Shown: piece by piece, positions 1 through 11,825 of the stretch
Numbering within the stretch: the stretch's first letter is position 1
How the letters are laid out: each line of letters starts with the position of its first letter
NCBI GenBank assembly: GCA_029959085.1
Contig: JARWIR010000005.1
Coordinates: forward strand, 3,784,501-3,848,500
Reading direction: 5' to 3'
Origin: Nemophila menziesii
Lineage: Eukaryota > Streptophyta > Magnoliopsida > Boraginales > Hydrophyllaceae
DNA length: 64,000 nucleotides
Made by a program: the position numbers and the translations under genes
Notes under the pieces: generated by a model
What the model was told of the DNA's origin: nothing
The model's database searches: none
The model's input: only the letters and a program-made list of their open reading frames with translations

Positions 1-2204
1 GTGTAGAATAAACCAAAATAAATCTTGAACCTATATTAGTTCAATCTTAACCGGTCTAGAAATATTATTATGGTGTATTGTATACACCTTATTCAGTTAG
101 GTTCGGTTTATCCAAAACTGAAATCCCATAAACAAAAACTACCCTTATAACCCTTGTTCAGTCGAGTGGGTCGGCTGGTTGGTTCAGTTCATGGAAAAAA
201 GGTTTCACTCATAGTCATTATTGATATACAAAAGACCATATAGATATATTGTTAGAAATGTTTTAAATATGGTATTTCTTCGACAATGTAGAGACTAAAA
301 ACCAAACTGAAAAAAAGTGAATAGTGAGAATGCTAAGCGTGCGATATCCACTAATTACCGACACACGTCCACTGATGCACCACGTCGGCACCTTCAGAGA
401 TAGCGACATTGAGATTGCTCAAAGTTTGACATTAAGCATGCTGAAAATCCAATACTAAGCATTCTCAGAGTCGAGTCGCTAGAACCATCGCTAATGCCGA
501 CAATGAGCATGCTCATTAATTTTTTACGATGAGAATAATATAGATAAACTCACTGAGAATTCTCAATAATTTTGACATTTAGTGTGATTTTGATCATTAA
601 GCATAATTTCAACACTGAGAATGCTCAGTGTGTGACTCTGGGCATATATCTTTAACTGAGCATGCTTAGTATTCCACAAATACAGTATTAAGATATAACA
701 TAAAATTGGACAAATATAATCATATTATCTTAATATTAATACATTATAATTTATATTCCAATAAACAAAATGAGCACAAGAAATTTCTCTAATTTAATGG
801 TGTAAACAATATACAAGAGGAGATTCAGAATACTTCTTATGGCGACAACGTATTTGAATCGTCTTGCCAAATTCGACGTGAATCTTTACTCTAAGAAATA
901 CAATTGTCCACACGTTATGATACTCGTTCATGTCTAATTGATTGAGAGAGATAAAATACAGTGAGAATTGTATAATAATATATTGTTGTTTGCCTAATAT
1001 GTATGTAAGATATATATCTTACAAGGCCAAAAAAATGACTTGTATATAGGCATTGGTCTTTTTTTGAATGAAAAAAAACTACTCCCTCTATTTATTAAAC
1101 GTGTTATAGGTGCAGGTTGACCCATCATAGCCGCTTGGCCCGACCCAAATTCTATCAAATGGAAAATCATTCGAACTAATCATAAACTAAGGGAAAAGAA
1201 AGTACTTTATATTTCCTATAAATCGGAGAACAAAATAAACATATGAGTTGTTGTTGACGTCAGTGAAACTGTCATATGTCGCGTTCGTCAACATTTTGTA
1301 CTAGATTACACCATGGATCTTATCTTTGTTGAAGCTCAAACCAAATCCAGACACCTTTACTTGTACCATCACGAACACGAACCACAACCACAACCATAGA
1401 GCTACTGTTACTTCCTAGTTCAAACCACCACCACTGCTTAGCCCTTCACCTTCAAACCACCACTGTACTTCACCATAAACGAATTTTGAACCCTAAGAAT
1501 GAGGACATCATCACAATTTGAAGTAGTGTTCTAAATATAAAGGCATGTAGTTGAATTTTTTTAAGAATGATATAAAAATAATAGATGCGTTAAATCGTAG
1601 AATATGTCTCGTTAGAGGTTTACAAAATAGTCCCAACCAATCTTAACTTTAAAGATTCATTTTTAGTAAAATCTGATTTCCATTCCACAAACTAACAACA
1701 TAAATCACCTCAACTTATTCAACTTTTCCTCATTTCTATTCTTTGTTTTTACTATCAAAATTAGATACAATTTTCCTCTATGTGGTTTTGTAAATGACAT
1801 CCACAGTTTCCACATGCCATTTTCCTATATCCATGCGTTTTACGCCAACTAAACTCAAGAAAATCCAAATAAAATTTGACCCCCAAGCTTCACCACGCAT
1901 TTCAAACTCAACTTGTTATAGTAAAGCCGAGCAAAAGAAAATTTATATAGTAGCTTATGATAAGCTTGTTATTTTTCTTTTTCTTTTTCTTTTGTTCAAA
2001 TTATAAGCTTGTTATTGTTTACTTAGCTTTTTTATTTTATTTTTTATGGACGGGTGTTAAAGTTTAGTTGCAATTCCCAATAACTCTCCACCTCACACAT
2101 TATCTCCATGCTTATTTCAGTATTTCTCTTCAAAGGGTCCCACACTATCTCTCTCCTGAAAAACACATGCAATAATTCTTTTTTTTTTTGTCCATTATCA
2201 CCTC
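1..2204. other. Intergenic DNA upstream of starch synthase; no gene seen
   Basis: AT-rich DNA without a convincing coding region. The only longer open frame, near 1794-2006, is low-complexity Lys/Phe/Leu-rich and matches nothing I know. The stretch 320-670 carries a cluster of short near-palindromes built on GAGCATGCTC, treated separately. The last 200 bases are probably the promoter of the starch synthase gene. Confidence 0.6.
320..670. repeat. Cluster of GAGCATGCTC-type palindromes
   Basis: Variants of a 10-14 base palindrome recur about every 50 bases: TGAGCATGCTCA near 504, CTGAGAATTCTCA near 556, CACTGAGAATGCTCAGTG near 615 and CTGAGCATGCTTAG near 655, with weaker forms near 325, 435 and 460. 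The same TGAGCAT core recurs in the two Mutator-like elements at 16.1 and 57.3 kb, so this may be a remnant of a related element. No terminal repeats were found. Confidence 0.5.
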
Positions 2205-2210
2205 TTCCCT

Positions 2211-2221
2211 ATCATATAAAA
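2211..2221 (+). promoter_or_regulatory. Probable TATA box of starch synthase gene
   Basis: The sequence CATATAAAA lies about 175 bases before the start codon and is followed by a pyrimidine-rich stretch typical of a plant 5' leader. This is inferred from position and sequence only. Confidence 0.4.
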
Positions 2222-2392
2222 AACCAAGTCCTCACTTTCAACACTTATTCTCCACCAATTTCAATTTCACTAGTTAAGTCTATTTGATTTTCAATTCCCT
2301 CAACTGGGTTTGCATCAATTTTCACTAACTCATAAATTTCACTAGATTCTTGAAAAATTAATTTCTTCAGTGTCAAAAGATCGAATACTTTA

Positions 2393-5300
2393 ATGGCATC
2401 TATGGGTTCATTTCCATTCATGGTCGATACCATTGTGGAGAGCTCAATCCTTCGTAATAGTAAAAACTATCGTCGACCCAATTTAAGTTTTCTTGCTAAT
2501 AAGCCAAGAAGCTTCATCAATTTCGCGGATACTAAAGAAAATGGAAGGTTTGCTTTATGTAGCGCCTGTAACAGAGAGCAAAAATGGCGGATTAACCGTG
2601 TCAACGCAACTGGAGAGAGTGAAGCTGGTGTTAACGATGAGTCTGATGATGCTTTACAAGCTACAATTGAAAGGGGTAAAAAGGTTTTAGCAATGCAAAA
2701 TAATCTAATGCGACAGGTATTTAATCTCTAACTTCACTGATTGCAATGTTAGATGATCTGATTCAACTTTTATCAAAATGATATGTTCTTTTAAATTAAA
2801 AATTAAATTCGTGACCCAATTTAATTAAAATGGCAGATTGAAGTAAGGAGGAACTTACTTTCATCAATCAAAACAGATCAAGATGAGCTATTAAACGATG
2901 AGGATAAAGAAATTGAATCTATTTTGAAAAATGGCCTTTTCGAACATACACCACCTACCCCTACCCCTACACCTACACCTACTACGCACCCTATTCAAAG
3001 TCCAGGGACATTTTCGTCAAATGCCACTATCACAAGCGTAAAAGAAAAAAAACAAGAAGATACTAAAGAATCATATATCGATAATAGTAATGAAGACACT
3101 AAAACCCCTCCATTAGCAGGAACAAATGTTATGAACATAATATTAGTAGCTGCAGAATGTGCTCCATGGTCTAAAACAGGTAATAAATTCGAAATTCTTG
3201 GGGTCATTTTGTATATATATATTAAAACTCATGGACTAATGATTAAAAACCTTAGGTGGACTTGGTGATGTTGCTGGGGCTTTACCCAAGGCTTTAGCTC
3301 GTCGTGGACATAGAGTCATGGTAAGTTTTTTTATTCAAGTCCCTATATTATTCAAAAATTGCAATATAGTCCTCGATATGATTTTCTTTAAAATCTTAGG
3401 TGGTTGTACCTCGCTATGGTCCATATGCTGAACCTCAATATACAGGAGTTCGAAAAACATATAACATAGATGGTCAGGTAATTAATAAAGTAAATATTTA
3501 ATTTTTTTTTTTAAATTTTTAATTTATTTTGAAAAACACAGGATATGGAGGTTCAATACTTTCAAACATTTATCGATGGTGTAGATTTTGTTTTCATTGA
3601 TAGTCAGATTTTTCGTGGTATAGAAAACAATATATATGGAGGAAACCGTGTGGTATGATATTTATTTTATTTACACTTTAGTCCTTTATCTTGTAAAAAG
3701 TAACGTTTTAATCCGAGACCCAACATTGCAGGATATTTTGAAACGTATGGCTTTATTTTGTAAAGCTGCTGTTGAGGTAATGTAAATATTGCAATATAGG
3801 TCCTTATATAATGATTTTTAGTTAATTGCATTATAAGTCCCTGAATTTCAGGTACCTTGGCATGTACCATGTGGTGGAGTTTGCTATGGAGATGGAAATT
3901 TGGTTTTTATAGCAAATGATTGGCATACAGCTTTATTGCCTGTTTATTTGAAAGCTTATTATCGAGATAATGGATTAATGAAATATGCTAGATCTGTTCT
4001 TGTGATTCATAACATAGCTCATCAGGTTTGTGAGATGCCCCCAATCTTTAAGTTAATTGCATTTTAGTCCCTATCTTTTGTAAATATTGCATATAGGTCC
4101 CTATATTTTGAAAACATTGTATATAGGTCCCTGTATTTTGCAAAATTTGCATGATAGATCCCTGTAGTTTGAAAATTTTGCATAATAGGTCCCTGTAGTT
4201 TCAAAAATTGCATCATAGGTCCCAAAAGGTTTGTTCGATATTATGTGCCTCCGATCTTGTAGTTAACTGCATTATAGTCCCTGTAGTTTGCAAAAATTGC
4301 ATCATAGGTCCCTGTAGTTTGCAAAAGTTGGATCATAGGTCCCTGTAGTTTGCAAAAGTTGCATTATAGTCCCTTTAGTTTGCAAAAATTGCAACATTAG
4401 GTAATTGTATTATGCAATAATTGCATCATAGGTCTCTGAATTTTGCAAAAAATGCATTATAGTCCATGTAGTTTGCAAAAATTGTATCATAGGTCCCTGT
4501 ATTATGCAAAAATTGTATTATAGATCAATCTTTTTTTAGGTTAATCTCACTATGAGTTGTATATTATGCAGAATAACTTATTTGGTCCTTTGTCTTTGCA
4601 TATTTTGACAGTTTAGTCCCTTATCTTACAAAAGTAACATTTTCATTCCTTATTTTGCAATTTTATGACAATGTTACTCCTTTATCTTGCAAATGTAACG
4701 TTTCCATCCCTTATTTAGCAAATTTGACAATGTCTTTAAATTTGAGTTATAAGAGTTTTTCATCTTTTTAACATAAAACTTGGCAATAGCAAAACCAAAA
4801 GGGTAATTTTGTCTTTCAATTAATGTGACAGGGTCGAGGCCCAGTTCGTGATTTCGCGCACGTAGATCTTCCGAGTCATTACTCGAACATGTTCAAACTG
4901 TACGATCCAGTAGGAGGCGAACACTTCAATATATTCGCAGCAGGTTTAAAAGCAGCAGATCGTGTGGTCACGGTTAGTCACGCATATTCATGGGAACTCA
5001 AAACTACCGAAGGAGGGTGGGGCCTACACGGTATAATCAACGATCATCATTGGAAGTTAAGCGGGATCGTGAACGGAATCGATACTCAAGAGTGGGACCC
5101 ACAGTCCGATGTACACCTTAAATCCGACGGTTACGTTAACTACTCCCTCGATACGTTACGATATGGTAAAGCCCAATGTAAAGCCGCGTTACAGAAGGAA
5201 TTAGGGTTACCGATACGTGATGACGTGGCGTTGATTGGGTTTATTGGGAGATTAGACCCGCAAAAGGGAGTTGACTTGATCGGTCAAGCTGTACCGTGGC

Positions 5301-5788
5301 TGATTGATCAAGATGTTCAATTAGTGATGTTGGGGACTGGACGGTCAGATCTGGAGGATATGTTGAGGCATTTCGAAGGAAAGTATAGAGATAAAGTACG
5401 TGGATGGGTTGGGTTTTCTGTTAAGGTTAGTCATAGGATAACTGCTGGTTCGGATATACTTTTAATGCCTTCGAGATTTGAACCGTGTGGGTTAAACCAG
5501 ATGTATGCGATGAGATACGGTACAGTACCTGTGGTTCATGCTGTGGGTGGGTTAAGAGATACGGTATCACCGTTTGACCCGTTTAATGAAACGGGTTTGG
5601 GTTGGACGTTTGATAAAGCGGAAGTGAATGGATTGATTCATGCTTTGGGGAATTGTTTGTATACTTATAAAGAGTTTAAGAGTAGTTGGGAAGGGATACA
5701 AAGAAGAGGTATGGAAAGGGATTTGAGTTGGGATAATGCTGCTCAGAGTTATGAAGAGGTTTTTCTTAAGGCTAAGTATCAATGGTGA
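2393..5788 (+). CDS. SS2: Starch synthase II, plastidial (8 exons)
   Basis: Extends alpha-1,4-glucan chains from ADP-glucose during amylopectin synthesis in the plastid stroma (GT5 family). Exons read by eye: 2393-2716, 2837-3179, 3256-3320, 3400-3477, 3542-3652, 3732-3776, 3852-4025, 4832-5788. All junctions are GT-AG, the frame is kept, and the product is 698 residues, normal for SSII. The N-terminus is Ser/Asn/Arg-rich and fits a transit peptide; a Pro-Thr repeat and an acidic linker follow. The ADP-glucose-binding KTGGLGD motif is at residues 221-227 and is split by intron 2. The C-terminal VGGLRDTV motif is near 617-624. The segment [15 protein letters not shown] separates SSII from SSI and GBSS. 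No frameshift or stop was seen, so the gene looks functional. Confidence 0.95.
4026..4831 (+). repeat. Minisatellite in starch synthase intron 7
   Basis: About 14 imperfect copies of a roughly 31-base unit fill 4040-4560. Its core reads CATAGGTCCCTGTAGTTTGC followed by AAAAATTG. Related single units occur in introns 3, 5 and 6 of the same gene (near 3340, 3680 and 3790-3845). The rest of this 806-base intron is AT-rich with looser TTTGTC/TTATC repeats. Confidence 0.8.
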
Positions 5789-6763
5789 ACCATGTATTAC
5801 TTACTTTTAATGCTGTAAATACTTTAGTTTTGCTTTTATATAGCTTGCAATTGTATTTGGTTGGGATTGAAATTGAACCTTACTTTGAGTCTTAAAAAAG
5901 AAAGAATAATTGACTTTTCTCATTGAATCTAAAGCCGACTTGAAATGAGGTTAAAAACAGAATTATACGCGTTACGCCTACCACTACTTTGGTTTGTTAC
6001 ACTCACACCACAAATAGAGAGAATAATTGACATGTGCTTAATTAATTGATGTATACGTTAAATGTTTTTTTATTGTAGTCACAAAATTTAATAGTTTGGT
6101 CATCTTTTATGTCTATGGTATTGAAATAAAAGACAAGTTGAGTGATTTAGATGATTAGAGAGCCTTAATTAATGATGGAAGAAGCAAACTTTTTGATAAT
6201 CTCACAATCATAAGTAAACTGAGATATGAGGATATTTCTCTGCCAACTTATCGACCAAACAAGCATTTTTATCTTCAATACACAATTAAGCATGCTGAGA
6301 ATTTTCAAATTACTTCATATATCAATTAATTTGCAAAATTAGAGAGCTTCAAATATTAAGAATTCCTTTAACAACACTGAAATCACACGTAATCATAAAT
6401 ATAGGGTAACAATATGTTTAGCATCTAAATAAAAATCATGGAAATTGTAAACAGAGTCAAGAAAAAAAGAATAAAAACTTATTAAATGCTTGAAAATATA
6501 ATATACCAAAAATAATACTTAACATAAATAAGATTTAATATTAAAAAAATAGTTTCTATATCACTTTTAAATAATATAGTTCACTTGAAAGAGCAATTTT
6601 CTTGTAAAAATATAGATTTATTTTTTCTAATGTCTTACAGATTTTTTTTTTTGTCCGTGTAAAAAAATAGATTTACATAGTAACTTCTTTTTATTTATTT
6701 TTATTTGTTACTATCGTAAGTAGTAAAAAAGAAGGATTTGGATCCTCTCCGTATAACACAAGG
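5789..6763. other. Intergenic, AT-rich, no gene seen
   Basis: Contains the starch synthase 3' untranslated region and then AT-rich DNA. One AAGCATGCTGAGAATTTTC motif at about 6288 resembles the palindromes at 320-670. No coding region or structured element is recognisable. Confidence 0.6.
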
Positions 6764-6773
6764 AATAAAAACG

Positions 6774-7425
6774 ATTAATTACATGGGGGATTATTTCTAA
6801 CCCTATATGTGAGTTTTGTAATCTGAAAAGCGAAGATCGAAATCATTTATTCTGGGAATGTACAGCTACAAATAGGATCTGGACTAAATGTTTACAAACT
6901 CATGAGATCAAAGATAAACTTACGGATTGGAATACGCTTATGAAGTGGTTCATCTCTCATCATAACACGAAGAGTGCTTCTGACAACATCTTGAAGACTC
7001 TTCTATCGGTAGCCGTGTATACGATTTGGATTGAACGGAATAACCGGATCTTTAAGAAGGATTTCAAATCGGAAGATACGCTTTTTGATGATATCTCGTT
7101 GGCTTTCCGAGAGAACCTTGCAAGGTTTCAGAGAGAAGGAGAGAGAAAAGCGGTGGAGTTGACCGTATCGAAGTGGTGTAAGTGAAAAGACGGTGTACTT
7201 AGTTGTACTTGGTTTGAACTTAGTTAGATTTACTTTTGTCTTACTATGTCTTGTGTCTGAAATTGTAAATGGGCCATATGACCCTTAGTTTGTTATTTAG
7301 ACTAGTTTTATTTTATAGCCTATTAGAAAGTCTAAATGATGTAATAGCCTTCTAGGCCCATGTACTTAGATATGTTTGAGTAATAAAATTAGTAGTTGCT
7401 ACTTGCCCAGCAAAAAAAAAATAAA
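6774..7425 (+). mobile_element. 5'-truncated LINE (zf-RVT end), 10-bp target duplication
   Basis: The reading frame ending at 7185 gives CEFC, then ED..HLFW.C and IWTKC, the zinc-knuckle (zf-RVT) that follows reverse transcriptase in plant L1-type LINEs. It continues with TIWIERNNRIF, typical of the region before the C-terminus. A non-coding tail and an A-rich end at 7412-7425 follow. The 10-mer AATAAAAACG is found at 6764-6773 and again at 7426-7435, so this is a target-primed insertion. It is broken: only the last part of ORF2 is present. It ends about 43 bases before the heat-shock elements of the RING gene. Confidence 0.8.
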
Positions 7426-7477
7426 AATAAAAACGCAATTTACCCCGAAATATCTTACTAAACCAAATGATCGTTTT

Positions 7478-7505
7478 GAAACTTCTAGACTCTTCGATAA
7501 GTTTC
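7478..7505 (+). promoter_or_regulatory. Heat-shock element array
   Basis: Alternating GAA/TTC units keep exact 5-base phasing: GAA 7478, TTC 7483, GAC 7488, TTC 7493, TAA 7498 (degenerate) and TTC 7503. Four or five good units in register match the binding site of trimeric heat-shock factors. The array abuts the TATA box of the downstream RING gene, the usual place for a working element. Factor binding is inferred. Confidence 0.7.
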
Positions 7506-7510
7506 TCGCT

Positions 7511-7520
7511 TATATATAAA
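7511..7520 (+). promoter_or_regulatory. TATA box of RING-H2 gene
   Basis: TATATATAAA lies 63 bases before the start codon and 6 bases after the heat-shock element array. An A-rich leader follows. The position fits a transcription start near 7545. Confidence 0.7.
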
Positions 7521-7582
7521 CAGCCTCTTCTCACAAGATAAAAGAAGAGAAAAAATCCTTAATTTTTTTATCTTACTCTAAT

Positions 7583-8380
7583 ATGTCTTCAGCAGACAGC
7601 GAGATGACGTCATCAGAAGAAACATATTCAACACCGTCTCCACCACTAACACCGCCTTCACTAGAGGAGCTTAGCAGACGAGGTGTCAGATCACTCCTCC
7701 TCCCGTGGATCATCCGCCTCGCCTCCAGATCATCATCTTCGTCTTCACAATCTCCACGTGAAGCAGTCGTCTATGTTAACTTGAACACTGGGTCTATATC
7801 AATGATCGAAGGTACGAACGATGTAAACGCTATCCTCCGAACAAAAGATGGGCCGTTACCGGCGTCAAAGGCGTCGATTTTGGCGATGCCGTCAGTTGAA
7901 GTGCAGGAAGAAGGGGTTGAGTGTGTGATTTGCTTAACGGAGTTTGGAGTTAACGGCGAAGCTAAAGAGATGCCGTGTAAGCATAGGTATCACTCAGGGT
8001 GTATTGAGAAGTGGTTGGGAATTCATGGATCGTGTCCGATTTGTAGGTATAAGATGCCAGTTGAAGAAGAAACTCAGAATTTGAAAAGTGGAGGTCACGA
8101 GGAGGAAGCTGATGGTGGCGTTGAGGAAGCTGATGGTGGCGCTGAGGAAGCTGATGATGGTGGCGTTGATGACGGTGACGATGACGGTGGGGAGGGTGAT
8201 GGTGGTGAAGAGTTGAGAAACGCACCTGCGTTTGTTTTTCATATCTTTGTAACCGGGTCCAGAGCTGAATTGGCTTCGGGTCAAAGTGAAGAGGAGACTG
8301 GTAATTTGAATTCGGGTTCAGATCCAGTTGATGATGGGTCAGAAACACAAGACATTGAGATAGATGGCAGTACAAATTAA
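7583..8380 (+). CDS. RING-H2 E3 ubiquitin ligase, MPSR1-like
   Basis: Intronless 265-residue protein. Residues 114-154 form a RING-H2 finger with spacing C-x2-C-x14-C-x-H-x2-H-x2-C-x10-C-x2-C (Cys114, 117, 132, His134, 137, Cys140, 151, 154), which recruits E2 enzymes for ubiquitin transfer. The finger is followed by YKMPVEEE, as in MPSR1-type ligases of cytosolic protein quality control. That assignment is from family resemblance. The N-terminus is Ser/Thr/Pro-rich. After the finger, a 21-base tandem repeat (three units near 8101-8165) encodes acidic EEADGG repeats and a Gly/Asp tail. No membrane segment or signal peptide is visible. The promoter has phased heat-shock elements, which suits a proteotoxic-stress role. 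Confidence 0.88.
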   Translation: MSSADSEMTSSEETYSTPSPPLTPPSLEELSRRGVRSLLLPWIIRLASRSSSSSSQSPREAVVYVNLNTGSISMIEGTNDVNAILRTKDGPLPASKASILAMPSVEVQEEGVECVICLTEFGVNGEAKEMPCKHRYHSGCIEKWLGIHGSCPICRYKMPVEEETQNLKSGGHEEEADGGVEEADGGAEEADDGGVDDGDDDGGEGDGGEELRNAPAFVFHIFVTGSRAELASGQSEEETGNLNSGSDPVDDGSETQDIEIDGSTN

Positions 8381-11100
8381 ATTTTAATTTTTTTAATTCT
8401 TTTGAAAGAGTAAAATATTATGTTTAGGTGAAGATTTTGGTTGAAAAAAAAAACAAGGATTTTGTATATATGATGAACTTATTGAAAATTCAAATGTTTT
8501 ACAATTTATTTGTAATCCAAACCACAATATTGTTGAACCAAATAGTTTTTTTTTCTGTTCAGTACTCGCAATACTATTAAATTTCCCCTTAACTTTTTAG
8601 CAAATTTATCTGCAATTTTGTTAGTTGTTTATCTAATCCACGAATTTAAATTTTATTGTGGGCTTTGATCATATATTTGATGTCATTCATGATGGTCCTA
8701 TCCTTTCACTTTGGTCATATATTTGATATCATCCATGATGATCCTATCCTTCCAAGAACAATTTGTTCTCAATAAATATACGTCGCATAAGTTTAGTACA
8801 AAAAACGACGAATTGAAAAAAACTCTTAAGCATCTTTGCTTCAACCTGGAAATAGGAAGAAGCTTGAATATCCATGACAAACCTATAGATAATCTTTTCA
8901 TTTTAGTTACGTATTGTAGTGACTGTGCAAGTTTTTTCTATCTCAAATGATGTAAAAATGTTAGGGTGGTAGGTACCAAGTAGGTACGGTGGATAACCGT
9001 AAGTTGGGGATTAACTGTAGTATACAGTTAATGACTGGAGATACAACTGTTAACACTCAGCAGTCTCGAGGATATCCCTACAAAAATTTCATAGTTAGTA
9101 AAATATTATATCCATAAAAATTACAAATAATTTTTAAAAAGTTACAAACAATGTCCTAATAAAATAAATATATATTATCAATATCTGAGCTCTTGGGTTT
9201 CGTAAAATTTGATAGAAATAATCGAACTAAGTAAGTTTAATTTGGTAAATGGAAGTGTTCAAGAATGAATTGTGTTTTGATAAAAAATACGATCTTTACT
9301 TGATATAAAATAAGCCTTAATAAACCTTGTGAGTATATGTCTTTACTTGATTACCTACAACTAGCCTTGTGACTATATGTCTTTACTTGATTGCTACAAC
9401 TGTATATATATTGTTCTTATGGGGTATGTTCGACTATACAATCTCTTCCTTTATTGCTATGATCATAGGGTCGCCTTTCCAATTCTCGTGGGTTAGTTTT
9501 TAGATAGTGGGCCACATATCTCGGTTGAAGACCATATTGTGAACGATCATGTGGAGGTCGTCGGATGACATTGTACATTAATCTCGAACGGAATGAGCAA
9601 GTTCGGGTGGTCTCTTTTGCACCTCGAAGACCTTCAAAGTTTCGAGGTTCTTTATGAAGTACTCGAGGTTCTCTATGACCTTATGTATATTACGAGTTGC
9701 ATGTCTTCGTAGATTTTTTACCGTTGGTAATTTAATTAGCATTTTCTCTCTATTAATTACCCTTTTGAATATTGATGTTTTTCTTTCTAGGAAAATACTA
9801 AAATTTTATTGATATTACTTGTAATTTTTGCATAACGATCGAAGTTGTCGTCAGAACGTTGTCATTAAACCACTATCGACCTTTTTCTTGAACACAATGA
9901 TGAGGCGTTCTCAATACGTTTGTCGTATCTCAATAATTGTGTTGCCTCATATGATCCTTGTCGTTTATTTAGATTCTAGATTTTCGGTTTGACGTCACGT
10001 TTTAATTTAGAGGTCATTTATTATTTGAGCCTTTATTTTATTTGTCGAGATTTGAGCCTTTATTTATGCTAACTACTCCTGGCCTTATGTTCTCTAGCAT
10101 TTTCAAGTAGATTAGGTTTCTCGTTCGAGCTAATCTTATTCTCATCTTTGTAAAGGTGAACTTTATTCTTTTTTTTTTCTCACTTTTTTTTATCTTGAGT
10201 CTTCGAACGCATCTCTTCCATTCTTCCATTGTGTTGTTAGGCAAATGTATCGGTCGCCTCCACTTACGGGATCATTCTCCCCCAACTGGTACTAGGAATT
10301 CTTCATCCCGAAAGATATTTCCATTTTCTCGAAAAGCCCCCTTGGTTTCATAGCTCGCCTTCTTTATACGATGATCTTGGTAACGACCCATTTTTTAAGG
10401 ACTTTGACGATTTTTCTAGTGTTAACCAATCTCGGCGTGAGAGAGAAAAACCTAATCCCAACCTAGGGTTCGGAGCCAATCTCGTTAAAAAGCAAGCGGG
10501 TAAAAATCAATCTAAAATATATTAATAAGTAGGATTTAAATGTAAACTTGACTTTTACCCGTCTGTCTTTTAATTTGATTAGGGTCCTCTTGGACACAAA
10601 CTAGCACAAATACATCACATTACTACATCACATATGTCATTATCAATACCAGATTAAATGCCATGTCATGTCAGTACAACACATACATCGTTATCAATAC
10701 CAAATCGAATGTAATTTTCCTTTCTACATTAACTCAACTCACAACTCCATTATATCACTCAAACAAACCAATTTTTAAGCTATTTACGTCTTCATTCTCA
10801 ATCAGTCTTAAAAGAGTTAATTACAACACACTTAGAATAACATAAAAAGTAAAAACATAACTCCCCTAGTGTATCTATTGTAAGAAGAACACACTGTTAT
10901 TTAGATTACAATCAACTCATGAAGAGGATTCTAGAAATATACGAAACACACACACTATGTGACTATGTGAGTAGCTAAAAAAACGAATAATATCTTAAAC
11001 GAATAATTGTATCGATACAGATTATTAAACATACTGTGTTTAGAGAAGTGAATCTTCTCTTCATTATTAATAATTCATACATGAATATATTACTTGTATA
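8381..11100. other. Intergenic, AT-rich; short direct repeats only
   Basis: No gene is supported. A 45-base unit is repeated near 8664-8750 (TTTGATCATATATTTGAT core). A roughly 38-base unit is repeated at 9325-9405 (TATATGTCTTTACTTGAT core). Open frames near 10038-10353 and 10663 show no recognisable domain. Confidence 0.5.
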
Positions 11101-11144
11101 AGATTAAAGCTAAGCTATCAAATAATCATCAAATACATTCAAAC

Positions 11145-11825
11145 CTATTTCTTGATCCTTCGAGCTTTCCTTACACCAGGAACTTCCATTCTTCCAACAG
11201 AACAACCACATCTTGCACGAAACACTAAAACAGCTCTACCATTAATTGGCGCCATTTTCTTTAACTCAGCTTCTAATTCTCGATGATGATCTAAAGGTAA
11301 TTCAAATAAACCCTTTTTTGTTCCATTATTTGAGCTCTTCACACAATCCTCTGTTTCTAATTGTATATCAAATTCAGCTGCCCTTTTTAGCCCTCGACAA
11401 CCTGGTTTCCCACATGTTCGGGTTGCGTAAAAAGTGATTGCGAAAAGAGCAATTATGGCAAACGAAATACTTAGTCCTAAACAAGTGTAGATCATTGGGT
11501 TTCTTATCATTTCCTCTTTTACTAGATAAGTAAGTTCAGTAAAGAATTCGATAATCTCGGACGATAAGAATTTCACGTATGGATGAAGTAAAAACCCAGA
11601 AGCGGAAATTACAGCTATCATGATTATTACATCGATTATAGCGTAAGCAGATTGTTCACAAGATGGTGTGTTTGAAACAGGGTTGATTCTTTTCCTTCGT
11701 ATATGATTATGATTAATCTGCTTCGATTTCATATACAGATCGTTTGGATTTGAATTTACGGATTTTGCCATTCCTAAGTGTTCATCCACTACAATTGGAT
11801 AACAGACCATTTGAATTGAGCTCAA
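11145..11825 (-). CDS. L34Ae/At5g19025-type membrane protein
   Basis: Single-exon protein of 226 residues. It matches the plant family annotated as ribosomal protein L34e superfamily, of which Arabidopsis At5g19025 is a member. Despite the name it does not look ribosomal. Two hydrophobic segments (about residues 62-85, AIIDVIIMIAVISASGF, and 113-135, YTCLGLSISFAIIALFAITF) suggest an integral membrane protein. The conserved C-terminal half carries CGKPGCRGLK, an AEFDIQLETE stretch, and the Cys-bearing RARCGCSVGRMEVPG segment. The molecular function of the family is unknown to me. A donor-like CAG/GTGTAC on the minus strand near 12210 suggests an intron in the 5' leader. The ORF is intact. Confidence 0.88.
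   Translation of the reverse strand: MSSIQMVCYPIVVDEHLGMAKSVNSNPNDLYMKSKQINHNHIRRKRINPVSNTPSCEQSAYAIIDVIIMIAVISASGFLLHPYVKFLSSEIIEFFTELTYLVKEEMIRNPMIYTCLGLSISFAIIALFAITFYATRTCGKPGCRGLKRAAEFDIQLETEDCVKSSNNGTKKGLFELPLDHHRELEAELKKMAPINGRAVLVFRARCGCSVGRMEVPGVRKARRIKK

Noticed and set aside
4040..4560. Possible CRISPR-like regular array
   Set aside because: Units are contiguous and degenerate without spacers, inside a plant intron; it is a minisatellite.
7962..8375. Minus-strand frames over the RING gene (His/Arg-rich)
   Set aside because: Shadows of the GC-rich acidic repeat of the plus-strand gene.
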